Notes: generated by a model from the letters alone, not told the origin. Counted from the stretch's first letter, positions 20,123 through 32,654 are shown. The stretch: 64,000 bases of DNA from Adiantum capillus-veneris (GCA_014529385.2 CM043956.1:63244620-63308619); one strand, 5' to 3'. Made by a program: numbers and translations.

Positions 20123-22225
20123 ATGGCTGACAATAATCAAGAGAGTAGAATGAACATTGATAGCTTTGATTTTGCACATGAAGGTGCTAATGATGATGCT
20201 CCCATGTTTGTGAATTATCTTGTGACTAGGTTGCAACAAGCTATGGGCAACCCTACCTTGCAAGCCGAAGTTACTCAACAACTTCGTGCCTATGGAATTT
20301 CCCTTCCTCTCCAAGAGGAGAGAGAGCTTAGGAGGCCTCTTGAAGAGACCCCCAAAAGAAGACTCTCTCCCATTCGAGAGGAGGAATCCAAAGAGAAAGA
20401 AAGCAATGAAAGTCTAAGTTCTTCTGAAGATGTGGCTCCACGAAGAAGGCGGTCTAGACGATCGCCTACTCCTCCCAAGAGGAAAAGAGCAACCCATAGT
20501 CCTTCTCCTCATCACTCTCAAAGGCAAGAGAGGAAACAAAGGAAGAAAAGGGCTAGGAAGAGGTCACCCTCTTCTCCTTCTTCTTCACCTTCCTTCTCTT
20601 CCGATGAAAGTTATGGCTATTCTCCTAGAGAATACAAGAGGGGAGGGCATCGCAAATCATTTCCTGCATGGCGAAGGTCACAAAAGCTAAAGAAGTTCAA
20701 GGAGGGAGGAAAGAGTATCTCTTTTCTCACCTACGATGGCACCTTTGGTGCTACCGACAAAGTGTTGGCCTTCATCCAGCAATTTGATGCGGCCTTTGGG
20801 GACGAGGGCTTCACAGAGTCCTCCAAGCTACGCCATGTAGCTATGCACTTCCAAAAATCAGCTCGTCAATGGTGGGCTAGCCTTCGTGGCAATGGAGAAG
20901 CCCCAAAGACATGGAAAACTCTACGAGTTTCCATCATGAAGCAATTTCTTCCAAGCGATACTAAAGATAAAGTTCTTACCGAATGGCGCGGCTTGAAGCT
21001 CCTCTCTCATGAGTCTATCAACAAGTATGTAGATAAGTTTTGGGATTTACATCTCAAAGCTACTGTCTTTCAAAAGATAGACTTTGCCGAGCAAAGACAA
21101 CAATTCTGTGCGGGATTACCTGAAGAGATGGCCGAATATATCAACTCTCAACGGCCCGGTACTATTACCGAAGTAATCCACCACACCATGGTTGCTTCAC
21201 GCATCAATTTCCATCAAGGGGCTAGACGTAATGTCAAGCCCATGGAAAACAAAGATAAAAATGATGCAAAGGGGAAATCCAATGCTCAAAATAATTCCCA
21301 AGGCACTTCCAACAACAACAACAACAATCGGTCCAAGGAGAAGGGAGTTTACAAAGGTAAAAACAAACTCTCTCCTGAAGAGCTTGAAGCTTTTCGCAAG
21401 GACCATAAGTGTTTCAAGTGTGGGGAGCAAGGACATGGCTATCGTTCTTGCCCCAAGAAGAATACTCGCAATGAGACTCCTAGGGCTTCCACCATCGAAG
21501 CTCCAAAAGAGGATGCTCATTGCAAAGGATCATCACTCTCCTATGCTTGGGGAAAGGTAAGAGAGCATGATGCCTTCATCTTGTTTGACCCTGGCTCTAC
21601 TCTCAACTTCATATCAATAGAGTTGGCCACCAAGTTGGGCATTCAAGCTTTTGAGATGGGAGATATAGTAACAGCTGATGCAGCTTTCAAGGGACAACAA
21701 GCCTCCGTTACTCCCTTGATTGGGAAGTTGAGGCTTCATGTCCAAAGCTATGTCGACAAAGAAGACTTCTTCATCTCTCCCCTCCAACATCAGGATGTTA
21801 TCCTAGGGGCACCATGGTTTGATCGCATGGCTGCCAACATGAAGTTCCCTGAAAGGAGAATTTACTTCACCTACAGGGGAAAGAACATGTATATAGATGC
21901 TAGTGAGCGTGGTCGCACTATTCCACTTGTAAATCCTCTTTCTTTTGATAAATCAATGAAGAGCTCAGTTTCTGCGTACATGATTTATGTCAAAGAGTCT
22001 CTAAAAGCTAATAATGTTTCATCAAATGAAAATGATAGGAATCAAGAAGAGTTAGACTTGTCTACTTTTCTAAAAGGATTCCAAGATGTGTTCATCGATG
22101 ATATCCCTATGGACCTACCTCCAAAACGAGGGATGATGACCATCGTATTGAGCTCCTTCCAGGAAGCTCACCGCCTAACAAACCTCCTTATCGAGTCTCA
22201 CAAGCTCAACAAGAGGAGATCATGA
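20123..22225 (+). CDS. Gag-protease polyprotein of the chromovirus
   Basis: 700 codons from ATG 20123. Residues about 85-185 are rich in Arg-Ser and Lys-Arg ([34 protein letters not shown]). The capsid-like Gag core runs about 200-360 ([26 protein letters not shown]). A CCHC zinc knuckle ([14 protein letters not shown]) is near 431-444. The protease has FDPGST near 489, with Pro in place of the usual Ser/Thr after the catalytic Asp, and VILGAPWF near 562. From about 22130 the frame is wrong: the [15 protein letters not shown] junction with RT is readable only in the next frame, so the last ~30 residues are out of frame. Confidence 0.9.
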   Translation: MADNNQESRMNIDSFDFAHEGANDDAPMFVNYLVTRLQQAMGNPTLQAEVTQQLRAYGISLPLQEERELRRPLEETPKRRLSPIREEESKEKESNESLSSSEDVAPRRRRSRRSPTPPKRKRATHSPSPHHSQRQERKQRKKRARKRSPSSPSSSPSFSSDESYGYSPREYKRGGHRKSFPAWRRSQKLKKFKEGGKSISFLTYDGTFGATDKVLAFIQQFDAAFGDEGFTESSKLRHVAMHFQKSARQWWASLRGNGEAPKTWKTLRVSIMKQFLPSDTKDKVLTEWRGLKLLSHESINKYVDKFWDLHLKATVFQKIDFAEQRQQFCAGLPEEMAEYINSQRPGTITEVIHHTMVASRINFHQGARRNVKPMENKDKNDAKGKSNAQNNSQGTSNNNNNNRSKEKGVYKGKNKLSPEELEAFRKDHKCFKCGEQGHGYRSCPKKNTRNETPRASTIEAPKEDAHCKGSSLSYAWGKVREHDAFILFDPGSTLNFISIELATKLGIQAFEMGDIVTADAAFKGQQASVTPLIGKLRLHVQSYVDKEDFFISPLQHQDVILGAPWFDRMAANMKFPERRIYFTYRGKNMYIDASERGRTIPLVNPLSFDKSMKSSVSAYMIYVKESLKANNVSSNENDRNQEELDLSTFLKGFQDVFIDDIPMDLPPKRGMMTIVLSSFQEAHRLTNLLIESHKLNKRRS

Positions 22226-24888
22226 GGCAAGTACAAGAGCTGGTAGACAAAGGGATGGTGAGGCCTAGTTCCTCTCCCTTTTGTTCTCCAGTCCTTTTAG
22301 TGCAAAAGAAAGATGGTACATACCGTATGTGTGTGGACTATCGAGCACTAAACCATATCACTATCAAAAACAGATTTCCCGTACCTCGGGTAGAAGATCT
22401 GTTTGATAAGCTACAAGGCTCTACCTACTTCAGTAGGATTGACCTTAAGAGTGGCTATCATCAAATAAGGATAGTGGATGAGGATATCTTAAAGACCGCG
22501 TTTCGCACAACATTTGGTCTTTATGAATATCTAGTCATGCCTTTTGGCTTGACTAATGCACCAGCTACGTTCAATCGTTTGATGGAGAAAATTTTTAGAC
22601 CATATCGAAAATTCACTGGAGTGTTCTTCGTTGATATCATCATCTACTCCAAGTCTTTGGAGGAACATAAGCAACATCTCCAAGTGATTTTTTAAGCCTT
22701 GAGGGAGAACAAACTTTTTCTCAACCAAAAGAAAAGTGAATTCTTCCTTCAAGAGATTCAATATCTAGGCCATATTATCTCTCACGATGGTATTCGTATG
22801 GATCCATCAAAGTTAGAGGTAATAAAATCATGGCCTAACCCAAGGAATCTACATGAGCTAAGAAGCTTTATTGGTATGTGTGCATACTATAGACGCTTCA
22901 TAGCAAAATTCTCTCAAGTAGCAGGACCACTACACGACTTAACCAAGAAGAACGTTAAGTTTGTATGGACTGCTAAGGAGCAAAATGCTTTTGAAAAACT
23001 CAAAGAGAAGCTTACTTCCCAACCAGTCCTCGTGCTTCCGGATCTCTCAAAGCCATTTGAGGTCCAATGTGATGCTTGTGGTGATTGCCTTGGAGCGGTT
23101 TTGCTTCAAGAAGGGCATGCCATAGCATATGAGAGCCGAAGGCTCAATGGTGATGAACGAGTCTTGGGCATTTATGAGAAAGAGCTTTTAGCTGTTCTAC
23201 ATGCCCTAGACACATGGAAGCACTACCTATTGGGGACTCCATTTATCCTACGAACCGACCACCAAAGTCTCAAGTATTTCATGACGCAAACCAAGCTTTC
23301 CGACAAACAAATGAGGTGGGCAAATTTTATTTCGCAATTTAATTTCCATATTGCTCACATAGCTGGTAAGCACAATCAAGTTGCCGATGCACTTTCACGA
23401 CGACCAAAAGTTAATGCGGTGTCTATAGCTACTCACAATGATCTATCCTCTATGATAGATGAGTATGCTACTGACCCTGACTTTAGAGACATAATGTCAG
23501 CCCTTGCTTTGGGGAAGAAAGAGGAACCATTCACCTTGCAGGATGGTTATCTTCTCCACGGCAATAGGCTATGTGTTACCCATTCCCTTCGTGAGAAGGT
23601 TATGTATGAATCCCATGCTCCTCCATATGCAGGGCATAGAGGTATTCAACCTACTCTCCGAGGAGTAGAGACGTATTTCTATTGGCCTACCATGAAAGTG
23701 GACATACAAGAGTATGTTTCAAAATGTGTAGTATGCCAAAAGACCAAGTATGATAGAGGGAAGCAACCTGGATTACTCCAGCCATTGCCTATTCCAAATT
23801 CACCATGGGAGAGTATATCCATGGATTTCATCTTTGGATTACCCAAGTCTATCCATGGGAATACAGGAATATGGACAATAGTCGACAGGTTTAGCAAGCA
23901 AGCACATTTTATTCCTGTCAAAAAGACTATTAAGGCACATCAAATGGCAACTCTCTTCAAACCCCATGGATTACCCACATCCATCGTGTCAGATAGAGAT
24001 CCTAGAATGACCAGTAATTTCTGGAAAGGTCTCTTTGAAAATCTAGGAACAAGATTGAATTTCTCTTCGGCCTATCACCCACAAACGGATGGCCAAAGTG
24101 AGATAGCCAATCTTACAATACTCGATCTACTCAAGACTTATGTTACCGAAGTAGATCAACGTTCACAATGGGAAAATTATTTACCGCTAGTAGAGTATGC
24201 CTACAATAATACTGTACATACTTCTACGGGCAAAGCACCTTTCGAGATCATAGAAGGAAGACCTAAAAGTCCCTTGCTACTGAAAGTACATGGGAAGATC
24301 TTCGCCGCCGATGAGTATAGCCGTGACCTACAAGAATCTTTTCAAAAGATTAGGGAGGCTATAGCCATCTCTCAACAAAGGCAAAAAGCTGCTGCTGATA
24401 AGCACAGAAGAGCCTTAATGTTCAAAGAAAATGATTGGGTCTTACTCAAGTTTCCTAAGGCTCGATTAAGGCAAACGACGGGCAAAAATCCTACGGGCCA
24501 TCAAAAGTATTATGCTAAACTAGCAAAAAGATACTATGGTCCTTTCCAAATCTTGAAGCCTATCAATGAGACGGCTTATCAACTCAAGTTGCCCAACCAT
24601 TGGCTTATACACAATGCCTTTCATGTAAGCTTACTTAAGCCCTACAAAGGAGAGCCACCAATTGAACCAATTATTGAAGACCCTCCCGAAGTTGAAGACC
24701 AAGAAGAGGTGCTACAACCCGAAGCTATCCTTCGGCATGAAGACAAGGTACTACGACATGGTAAGATTATCCGACGGTATCTTATTAAGTTCAAAAATTA
24801 TCCTTTTGAAGATGCTAAATGGATGCAAGGAGTACAACTTAAGGATAGTATGAACCTTGTCAATGCTTACAATGCTACATTAGAGTAA
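22130..24888 (+). pseudogene. Pol of the chromovirus: RT, RNase H, integrase, chromodomain
   Basis: The correct frame reads from about 22130 through 24888, with one in-frame TAA at 22693-22695. RT has [31 protein letters not shown] and [12 protein letters not shown]. The usual YxDD block reads FVDI, so the second Asp is missing. RNase H follows (FEVQCDACGDCLGAVLLQ, AYEKELLAVLHAL-like, RTDHQSLKYF, VADALSRR). Integrase has an H2C2 region (HAPPYAGHRG, CVVCQ), catalytic Asp in SMDFIFG and VSDRDPR, and Glu in GQSEIAN. A short deletion seems to lie between MATLF and KPHGLPTS. The C-terminus (ILRHEDKVLRHGKIIRRYLI, KFKNYPFEDAKWM) is chromodomain-like. Confidence 0.92.
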
Positions 24889-25231
24889 GCAAATGTACAA
24901 ATTTCTTTTAAATAACTCATGTTTTTGTCTTATATGACTAGTCCTCTTTTTAATTGTGCACAAATTTAACTAGTATGCATGCTTAGAATCATGTTTGTGA
25001 TGACGACGTCTCTCAAACACCAAGTAGAATTTGTCACTCTACTTTGGGAGAATGAAATGGACTAAAGAGCAGACATGCTTGCGGCAGCTATGTCTCCCAA
25101 GCACCAAATGGATTAGTCATCCATCTTGGAAAGATGTCGCAGGGTAAAAAGGGATCCTTTACCCGCTAAGTACGATTGACTAATGACTAAGACTTTATCT
25201 CTTCTACCTCATAGTCGAGGACGACTATGAT

Positions 25232-25247
25232 TTCAAGAGAGAGGTAA
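25232..25247 (+). promoter_or_regulatory. Polypurine tract before the 3' LTR
   Basis: AAGAGAGAGGTAA immediately precedes the 3' LTR start (TGTCAT). This is the position of the plus-strand DNA primer. Confidence 0.75.
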
Positions 25248-26846
25248 TGTCATAAAATCTAATATCTAACTAACCCAAATGATTTTCTCATATTAAATTG
25301 ATCACTTAATGTGGGAGAATAAACGGGAACAAGTGTTAAGATATAGGTATGTGCTTTTAGATCTATCTCAACACGGGGCCAATGTAAAGGGGCCCAAAAG
25401 GGAGATGGTCTATCAAAGAGCAAGGCTAACCAATGGAGCATAAGACCTTAGGGTTAGCTTCATTGAAGACCTCCAATAAATGTGTGTAAAAGTCCTTTGA
25501 CCTTAAGTAAGCTAGGGCTGAGCTTGAGGTGGGAACCCGGCCCAAGCTCGAGGTGCTTGTCCTGCTTGAGGTGCTTGTCATGCTTGAGGTGTTTTTCATG
25601 CTTGAGGTGCTTGATTAAGATGCTTGAGGTGCTTGACTGGCTCCATGCTTGAGGTGCTTGACTTGCTGCATGATTAAAGTACTTGAGGTGCCTTGAGAAG
25701 CTTGCCTGAGATGCTTGTGGGAACCCCCCCTAGTTCAAGTGCTTTGTCATGCTTGGTGAGTAAGGTGCTTGATCACCTAAAAGTCAAAAGCATTCCTACA
25801 AGAGGGGGGGCGAGCCCTTTTCCTAGGGCCTAGAGAGAGAACACCCACTCACACACACAAGGGAAGCCCACCTTGAAGAGGCAGCAAGGACACATGTCAG
25901 GCCCCTACCCATGTTACCTTCATGTGTTGCTTGAAGCCTATTGGCTAGGCTTCAAAGGGGTCCAATGATAAATTACATGAATTATCTAATTGTTTTAGCA
26001 TTTATCAAGTCCTCTCTCTCAAAGGGGAAAGGGGGACACTTGTCCCAAGGCTACCAATGTTGCTTGTAATGGCTCCTGCTTGTGATTGGCTAGGCCTGGA
26101 GGGGTCCAATGAGCTTCAGGCATGAGCTACAAGGGGGGTGCCTAGGGGGTATACTCACCCACACACACTCACAAGCACTCTCATTGTGTGATATGCAAAG
26201 TGCAAGAGCTCCCTCTCCAAGCAAGTAGAGGTTGAGAGCCTACACCAACACTCTTGGCTATGGAGTGCAAATCCAACCAAGAGCCATGCTTCAATGCTTA
26301 AGCTTGCCATCTCCTTCTTCTTCATTACTATGCTATTATGTATGCTAGCAACAAGAGTATGATAAGTGAGGAACTAATTCTTTCTCCTACGAAATGTTTC
26401 TTCTTCCTCTTCCCTACCCTCATTCCCTGCTAGCTCTCTCCACCTTCGAAGGTGTTTGAGGTCTTGGGACTGAGGCTTGGGATAGTTAAAGCTTTCTTCA
26501 AGTTTATGTTATGTTTGTGGTGCATGAAGCCTTCCATCTTCATGGCATCACCTAGGTCACAAGGAACACAAAGACTGTATTGTAACAAGTCTCTCTTTAT
26601 GGGAGAAATCATAATACAAATGCCTATTGGAGGGGGGACCGGCTCCACATAAATCCGGTCCTCAATTGTTGTCATGTTCTCTAAACTCTCTCTCTTGCAA
26701 AAGTATTGTCTATGCCAAGTTAACTAATTGCTATGATTATGTTGCTATCTTCAATTATGTCTACCCGCTATGCTCACAAAATCATTTCTTGAAATTACTC
26801 TCATTAAATTTTGCTATTCTCAAATTGAATAGGCAAATTCCATTAC

Positions 26847-26847
<1 letters not shown>
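25248..26847 (+). repeat. 3' LTR of the chromovirus
   Basis: Nearly identical to 18097-19707. It lacks 11 bp in the G-rich stretch near 26135 and has substitutions near 26055 and 26795-26813. It is followed directly by (TA)n. Confidence 0.95.
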
Positions 26848-26901
<54 letters not shown>

Positions 26902-26989
26902 GAGAGAGAGAGGGAGGATCGGAGCTAGGGAAGAGGGAGGGGCGGACGTAGAGCAACAGGTGGGGGCCACAGTTAGGAAAGAGGTGGGT

Positions 26990-27026
<37 letters not shown>

Positions 27027-27194
27027 CAGGAGGCAAGAGAGGGAATGGGTTGGAGGGATCATGAGAGGGAGAGAAGGGGAGCGGTGAGAGGGTTTTCTTT
27101 AAAAAAGCAAAAACAAAGGCACTAGCAAAATCGCTAATGTTTTAGGTTTTTTTAGAGAGACAAAGGGAAAGAGAGGAGAATTTTAACGTTATTG

Positions 27195-27263
<69 letters not shown>

Positions 27264-27265
27264 AG
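26848..27265. repeat. (TA)n and (GA)n low-complexity DNA
   Basis: (TA)n lies at 26848-26870, with GA-rich runs at 26871-26912, 26997-27027 and 27202-27260. The last five bases (GGGAG) are the copia 1 target duplication. This is the interior of element Y. Confidence 0.85.
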
Positions 27266-27547
27266 TGTTGAAGATGATGAAACAGGAAACAGAAGGAAGA
27301 TAGCAACTCAGAGTAGGAAGAAGATGGAGAAGGAGAAGACACAGAGCTTGTGTACGAGATCTCTGTAGTCTATCTCTCTGTATTAGAATAATAGATTATA
27401 TACAAACTCAGAGCTACAAAGCTTATATGAGACCCTAAGAGATAAGGTGTCCTTTCACACCAGATGTCCAGGGGGAAAAACCACCCAGTGGGAGAAAAGT
27501 GCCCCTGGTGAAGCGCGTATACACACTAACACTACTACATGTCTACA
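27266..27547 (-). repeat. Copia 1 3' LTR
   Basis: Plus-strand ends TGTTGAAGATG...CATGTCTACA. The paired G/A-rich block GGGGGAAAAACC...GGGAGAAAAGTGCCCCTGG, frequent in plant copia LTRs, is present. The adjacent AATCCCCCC is the polypurine tract on the element strand. Confidence 0.95.
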
Positions 27548-28057
27548 AATCCCCCCTGCAGTGATAGTGTGAATCCGTACAAGGTAGCTAATCATCATGT
27601 GTATGAGAGTAAGCCCAAAGCTTTTCGAAAAGCTTCAAACTTTTCTCGTGATAACGCCTTCGTAAATAGATCTGCAATGTTATCACACTAACACGTGAAG
27701 CGCGTATACACACTAACACTACTACATGTCTACAAATCCCCCCTGTAGTGATAGTGTGAATCCGTACAAGGTAGCAGATCATCATGTGTATGAGAGTAAG
27801 CCCAAAGCTTTTCGGAAAGCTTCAAACTTTTCTCGTGATAACGCCTTCGTAAATAGATCTGCAATGTTATCACACTAACACGTAAAGCGCGTATACACAC
27901 TAACACTACTACATGTCTACAAATCCCCCCTGTAGTGATAGTGTGAATCCGTACAAGGTAGCAGATCATCATGTGTATGAGAGTAAGCCCAAATCTTTTC
28001 GGAAAGCTTCAAACTTTTCTCGTGATAATGCCTTCGTAAATATATCTGCAATGTTAT
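27511..28057. repeat. 187 bp tandem triplication across the LTR/polypurine-tract boundary
   Basis: Units begin at 27511, 27698 and 27885 (AAGCGCGTATACACACTAAC). Each contains the LTR end, the polypurine tract and the last part of the RNase H coding region. Units one and two end ATCACACTAACACGT, while the third continues into the normal coding sequence near 28057. Period and sequence are nearly identical, so the event is recent. Confidence 0.92.
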
Positions 28058-28960
28058 CATGTGTAGGACAGTAAGTTAGTGTGATCTCCCCTGCATGTAG
28101 CCTTTCCCTGCCACAGTGGTAGTGAACCTCTATGTGCTTTGTTCTTGCATGAAATACTGGATTCCTTGCAACTGCCATAGCACTCTGGCTGTCAGTGAAA
28201 ATGGTAGTGGGTGCCTGTTGACACTCACAAAGATCTACCAATAACCTGTGTATCCATACACAATCAACTGTTGCCGTGAAAGCTGCCCTGTACTCAGCTT
28301 CACAAGTTGATGTAGCCATTGTGGGTTGCTTCTTGCTTAGCCAAGATATACATGCATTTCCCAAGAAAAAACAATTCCCGCTTGTGGAATGTCGTGTGTC
28401 AAAATCACCAGCCCAATCTGAATCGCTGTAACCAAGAAGCTGCATAGAACTGTGCTTTCCATACATATCCCCCCTTGGAAAGAACATGGAAAGATTAGGG
28501 GTACCTGAAAGGTAACGAAGTATGCGCTTCACAGCCTGCCAATGACGCATACCTGGGCTGTGCATAAACCTGCTTGCTTGTGAAACCCCAAATTGAATGT
28601 TTGGACGAGTGTTGCCTGCCAAATATATCAAGCAACCAACCACTGTTGCATAAGTATGTACATCAAAAGGTTCTCCAGCATCGTGCATGCTCAACTTTGA
28701 TCCAGTTTCTACGGGTGTAGAGATTGGTTTACAATTTTGCATACCAAACTTGTCCAAAATTTTATGGAAATATTTTGCCTGCAACATGTATATGCCATCC
28801 TCTGATTGCACAAATTGAATACCCAAGTAATAATGTAGCAAACCAAGATCAGACATCTCAAAGGTTTTTCTCAAAGCATCTTTAAACGCTTCAATTTCAT
28901 CTGTAATATTGCCTGTAAGAAGCATATCATCCACATAAAGTGTTAGCATAATGAGAACTC
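27969..28960 (-). pseudogene. Copia 1 RT C-terminal half and RNase H
   Basis: Continues RT after the solo LTR: the catalytic YVDDMLLTG block is intact (near 28930), then LGLLHYYLGIQF, RPNIQFGVSQASRFM and YSDSDWAGD (start of RNase H), STCEAEYRA, FTDSQSAMAVARNP, RTKHIEVHYH, and DIFTKAL near the end. The frame is clean for about 330 codons. Confidence 0.92.
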
Positions 28961-29534
28961 TGTCATAAAATCTAATATCTAACCAACCCAAATGATTTTC
29001 TCATATTAAATTGATCACTTAATGTGGGAGAATAAATGGGAACAAGTGTTAAGATATAGATATGTGCTTATAGATCTATCTCAACACGGGGCCAATAGTA
29101 AAGGGGCCCAAATGGGAGATGGTCTATCAAGAGCAAGGCTAACCAATGGAGCATAAGACCTTAGGGTTAGCTTCATTGAAGACCTCCAATAATGTGTGTA
29201 AAAGTCCTTTGACCTTAGGTAAGCTAGGGCTGAGCTTGAGGTGGGAACCCGGCCCAAGCTCAAGGTGCTTGTCGTGCTTGAGGTGCTTGTCCTGCTTGAG
29301 GTGCTTGATTAAGATGCTTGAGGTGCTTGACTGGCTCCATGCTTGAGGTGCTTGACTTGGTGCATGATTAAGGTGCTTGAGGTGCCTTGAGAAGCTTGCC
29401 TGAGATGCTTGTGGGAACACCCCCTACTTCAAGTGCTTAGTCATGCTTGATGACTAAGGGGCTTGCTCATCCAAAGTCAAAAATATCCCTACAAGGAGGG
29501 GGGCGAGCCTACAAGGGGGGGGGGGATGAGAGAG

Positions 29535-29611
<77 letters not shown>

Positions 29612-30631
29612 GGGAAGCCCCAGCTTGAAGAGGCAGCAAGGACACTTGTCAAGTTCCTCCCCATGTTGCCCTCATGGTGTGCCTGAAGCCTATTGGTTGG
29701 CCACCCAAGGGGTCCAATGATAATTAGGATATTTAATTAATTGTTTTAGCATTTATCAAGTCCTCTCTCTCAAAGGGGAAAGGGGGACACTTGTCCCAAG
29801 GCTACCCATGTTGCTTGTAATGGCTCCTGCTTGTGATTGGCTAGGCCTGGAGGGGTCCAATGAGCTTCAAGCATGAGCTACAAGGGGGGGTCGACTCAAG
29901 CAAGCTAGGGGGGTGCTTAGGGGGTATACTCACCCACACACACTCACAAACACTCGTATTGTGTACTATGCAAAGTGCAAGAACTCCCTCTCCTTCTCCA
30001 AGCAAGTAGAGGTTGAGAGCCTACACCAACACTCTTGGCTGGAGTGCAAATCCATCCAAGAGCCATGCTTCAATGCTTGAGATTGCCATCTATTTCTTCT
30101 TCATTACTATGCTATTATGTATGCTAGCACAAGAGTTATGATAAGTGAGGAACTAGCTCTTTCTCGTATGAAATGTTTCTTCTTCCTCTTCCCTACCCTC
30201 ATTCCCTGCTAGCTCTCTCCACCTTCGAAGGTGTTTGAGGTCTTGGGACTGAGGCTTGGTATAGTTAAATCTTTCTTCAAGTTTAGGTTATGCTATGATG
30301 GTGATGCATGAAGCTTTCCATCTTCATTGCTTCACCTAGGTCACAAGGAACACAAAGAATGTATTGTAACAAGTCTCTCTTTATGGGAGAAATCATAATA
30401 CAAATGCCTATTGGAGGGGGGACCGGCTCCACATAAATCCGGTCCTCAACTGTTGTCATGTTCTCTAAATTCTCTCTCTTGCAAAAGTATTGTCCATGCC
30501 AAGTTAACTAATTGCTATAATTATGTTGCTATCTTCAATTATGTCTACCTGCTATGCTCACAAAATCATTTCTTGAAAGTACTCTCATTAAATTCCGCTA
30601 CTCTCAAATTGAATAGGCAAATTCCATTACA
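28961..30631 (+). repeat. Solo LTR of the chromovirus family inside copia 1
   Basis: It runs from TGTCATAAAATC to CAAATTCCATTACA, collinear with the LTRs at 18097 and 25248 but visibly more diverged (extra CA repeats at 29539-29609, several indels). Flanks are AACTC (28956-28960) and AACTC (30631-30635, overlapping the last LTR base) or ACTC on both sides. The interior was lost by LTR-LTR recombination. It splits the copia RT coding frame. Confidence 0.95.
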
Positions 30632-31010
30632 ACTCCATCTCTCTTTTTGACATACAAAGTAATTTCTGTTGGACTATTCTGAAATCCCTGGCCAATCAAA
30701 TAAGTATGTATCTTCTCATACCATGCTCTTGGAGCCTGTTTGAGACCATACAAAGCTTTACGCAATCTACATACCTTTTGCTCTTGACCTTTTACAACAA
30801 AACCACTTGGTTGACTTACATAAACTTCTTCCTGCAAATCACCATTCAAAAAAGCAGTTTTGATATCCAACTGATGCACTTTCCAACCATGATGAGCAGC
30901 AATTGCAACTAGTGATCTAACTGTGGATGCACGAGAAGTAGGAGCAAAGATTTCATCATAATCTATGCCTTTTTGTTGCGCATAGCCTTTTGCCACAAGC
31001 CACCCGAAGA
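30632..31010 (-). pseudogene. Copia 1 RT central part
   Basis: It reads [79 protein letters not shown] and YVKKRDG, then stops at the solo LTR. The first ~100 residues of RT and all of integrase are absent upstream. Confidence 0.92.
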
Positions 31011-32269
31011 CCATTTTTTGCAAGAGAGGATACAAACAACAAATTCTTCTTGATCCCTGGAACATATAAGACATCTGGCAAGCATGAATCTGAACCATCT
31101 GAAATGGTAATCAAAATCTTACCAACTCCTTTGATTGGATAAGAAGCATTATTTGCACATGTCACCTTCTTTCCTGCTGGAGCTGCATCCAATGAACAAA
31201 ACAAATCCTTCCTTGAAGTAATATGCCTGGATGCACCACTATCAAAGTACCAAATCATTTGTGTCTCGTCAACACTGTAAGCAGAAAAATCTGAACATAC
31301 TACGAAAGCAAAAGAATCCTGCACAAAGTTTGCAGACTCTTCTTTAGCTGTAGAAGAATCACCAGAAGCTGAAACAACCAAACTTGACTCTTTCTTCTTT
31401 TCTTTAGCAATTCGTTTTTTACACTCACTAATGTAGTGAACAGGTTTCTTGCAGTAGTGACATTTACCTTTCTTCTTGGACTTGTCGAAATCACCTTTAG
31501 ACTTCTCTGAAGACTGTCCTGCACTAGACTTGGAGTGATGAGCACTCTCTTTACCCTTGTTTTTGTTATGTACAACAAGAGCATGATCCATACCATCCAC
31601 CTGTAAAGACTTGTTCTTACGTGATTGATCCTCCTGCAGTAGTAAAGCCACTAACTCTTCAAAACGAAGAGGCTCAGGATTAGCTCGCAAAGACAGAGTC
31701 AAAGAAGTCTGAAAAGTCAAATAAGATGGTGGTAGTGAATTGAGTGTTTTGGAAACCAAGTCCTTCTCTGGAATCACTTCATCAATGCTAAGCAATTGCT
31801 CTTTAAGATCCCTGATTTTTGTAAGATGCTCGACAATATCGTCACCTTCGTCCATCTGTATTTTGTCAAGTTGTTTCTTCAAAAACTCTATTCTGGCAGC
31901 GTTTCTTCCTCCAAACATAGCTTGCAGAGTATTCCAAGCATCCTCAGAAGTTTTGCAAGATCTGATATGTGGTGTGATTGTCCTCTTTATGGTTAAGGCA
32001 ATCACAGCCATAGCTTGTGCATCTTTAGTATCCCATTTCTTTTGCTCTGGAGTGACTTGTGAGGGTCCTGCACCAACAGCTGCACCACGACCAGGCATGG
32101 CAGGTGCAATGCTACCTGGACGAACTTCATCTCTAGATACATAATCCCACAATCCTTTACCAACCAAAACATTTTTGGCCATAAAAGACCAAAGAGAATA
32201 GTTGGTACCATCCAATTTGTCTTCGGATGTAAATGCACCAAAAATCTCTTTCTCCATAGATTGAGCCAT
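31000..32269 (-). CDS. Copia 1 Gag and protease
   Basis: ATG at 32269 ([13 protein letters not shown]). The Gag core (UBN2/retrotran_gag type) has [16 protein letters not shown] and [12 protein letters not shown] zinc knuckle [14 protein letters not shown] is near 31450. The aspartic protease block [13 protein letters not shown] is near 31240, and [20 protein letters not shown] near 31040. About 425 codons are open up to the deletion junction, after which the frame runs out of register. Confidence 0.92.
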
Positions 32270-32654
32270 ACTGTGGATGCACACAAAAGAGCAAAATAAC
32301 CTCCAAGAGATTCACAAATCTCCTCTCCAATCCAAGCAAAACTCTACACAAAATCTCTGCACAAAGCTAAGACAAGCTGCTTCCCAAAAGAACCGTTTAC
32401 GTGAAGAAAATCTGTCAAAAAGCACACCCTCTTGATCTAAACGCCTCCAAAAAGTAACTTCTACTACGCTGCTCAGAACAAAATTCTGAGGTCTCGAACG
32501 GCTTCAAAAGAGGGGGAAAACCCCAAGTCATCTTTTGAGAATACTCCCGGAACGTCGAGGATGCTCCCACGAGCAAATTTTTCGAAAACTGCCTGAAAAC
32601 TGCAATTGCGCGTGCGGACGCGAAAACGCAAGTAGAGGCTCTGGAAATCACCTC

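Larger units (their letters stand above)
18097..26847 (+). mobile_element. Ty3/gypsy LTR retrotransposon, chromovirus type, recent but defective
   Basis: Order: 5' LTR, tRNA-Met primer site, gag-protease, RT-RNase H-integrase-chromodomain, polypurine tract, 3' LTR. By eye the LTRs differ by about four substitutions and one 11 bp indel in 1.6 kb, which indicates a very recent insertion. Three lesions disable it: a frameshift before RT, an in-frame TAA at 22693, and loss of the second catalytic Asp of RT. It probably moved with proteins from an intact relative. The chromodomain would direct integration toward marked chromatin. A solo LTR of the same family is at 28961-30631. Confidence 0.95.

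Noticed and set aside
22130-22225. Programmed frameshift between protease and RT of the chromovirus
   Set aside because: The conserved block before RT is itself broken at the shift and no slippery site was seen. With two other lesions, a mutation is simpler.
27588-27972. Two small near-identical minus-strand ORFs
   Set aside because: They arise from the 187 bp tandem repeat of the copia 1 3' end, not from genes.
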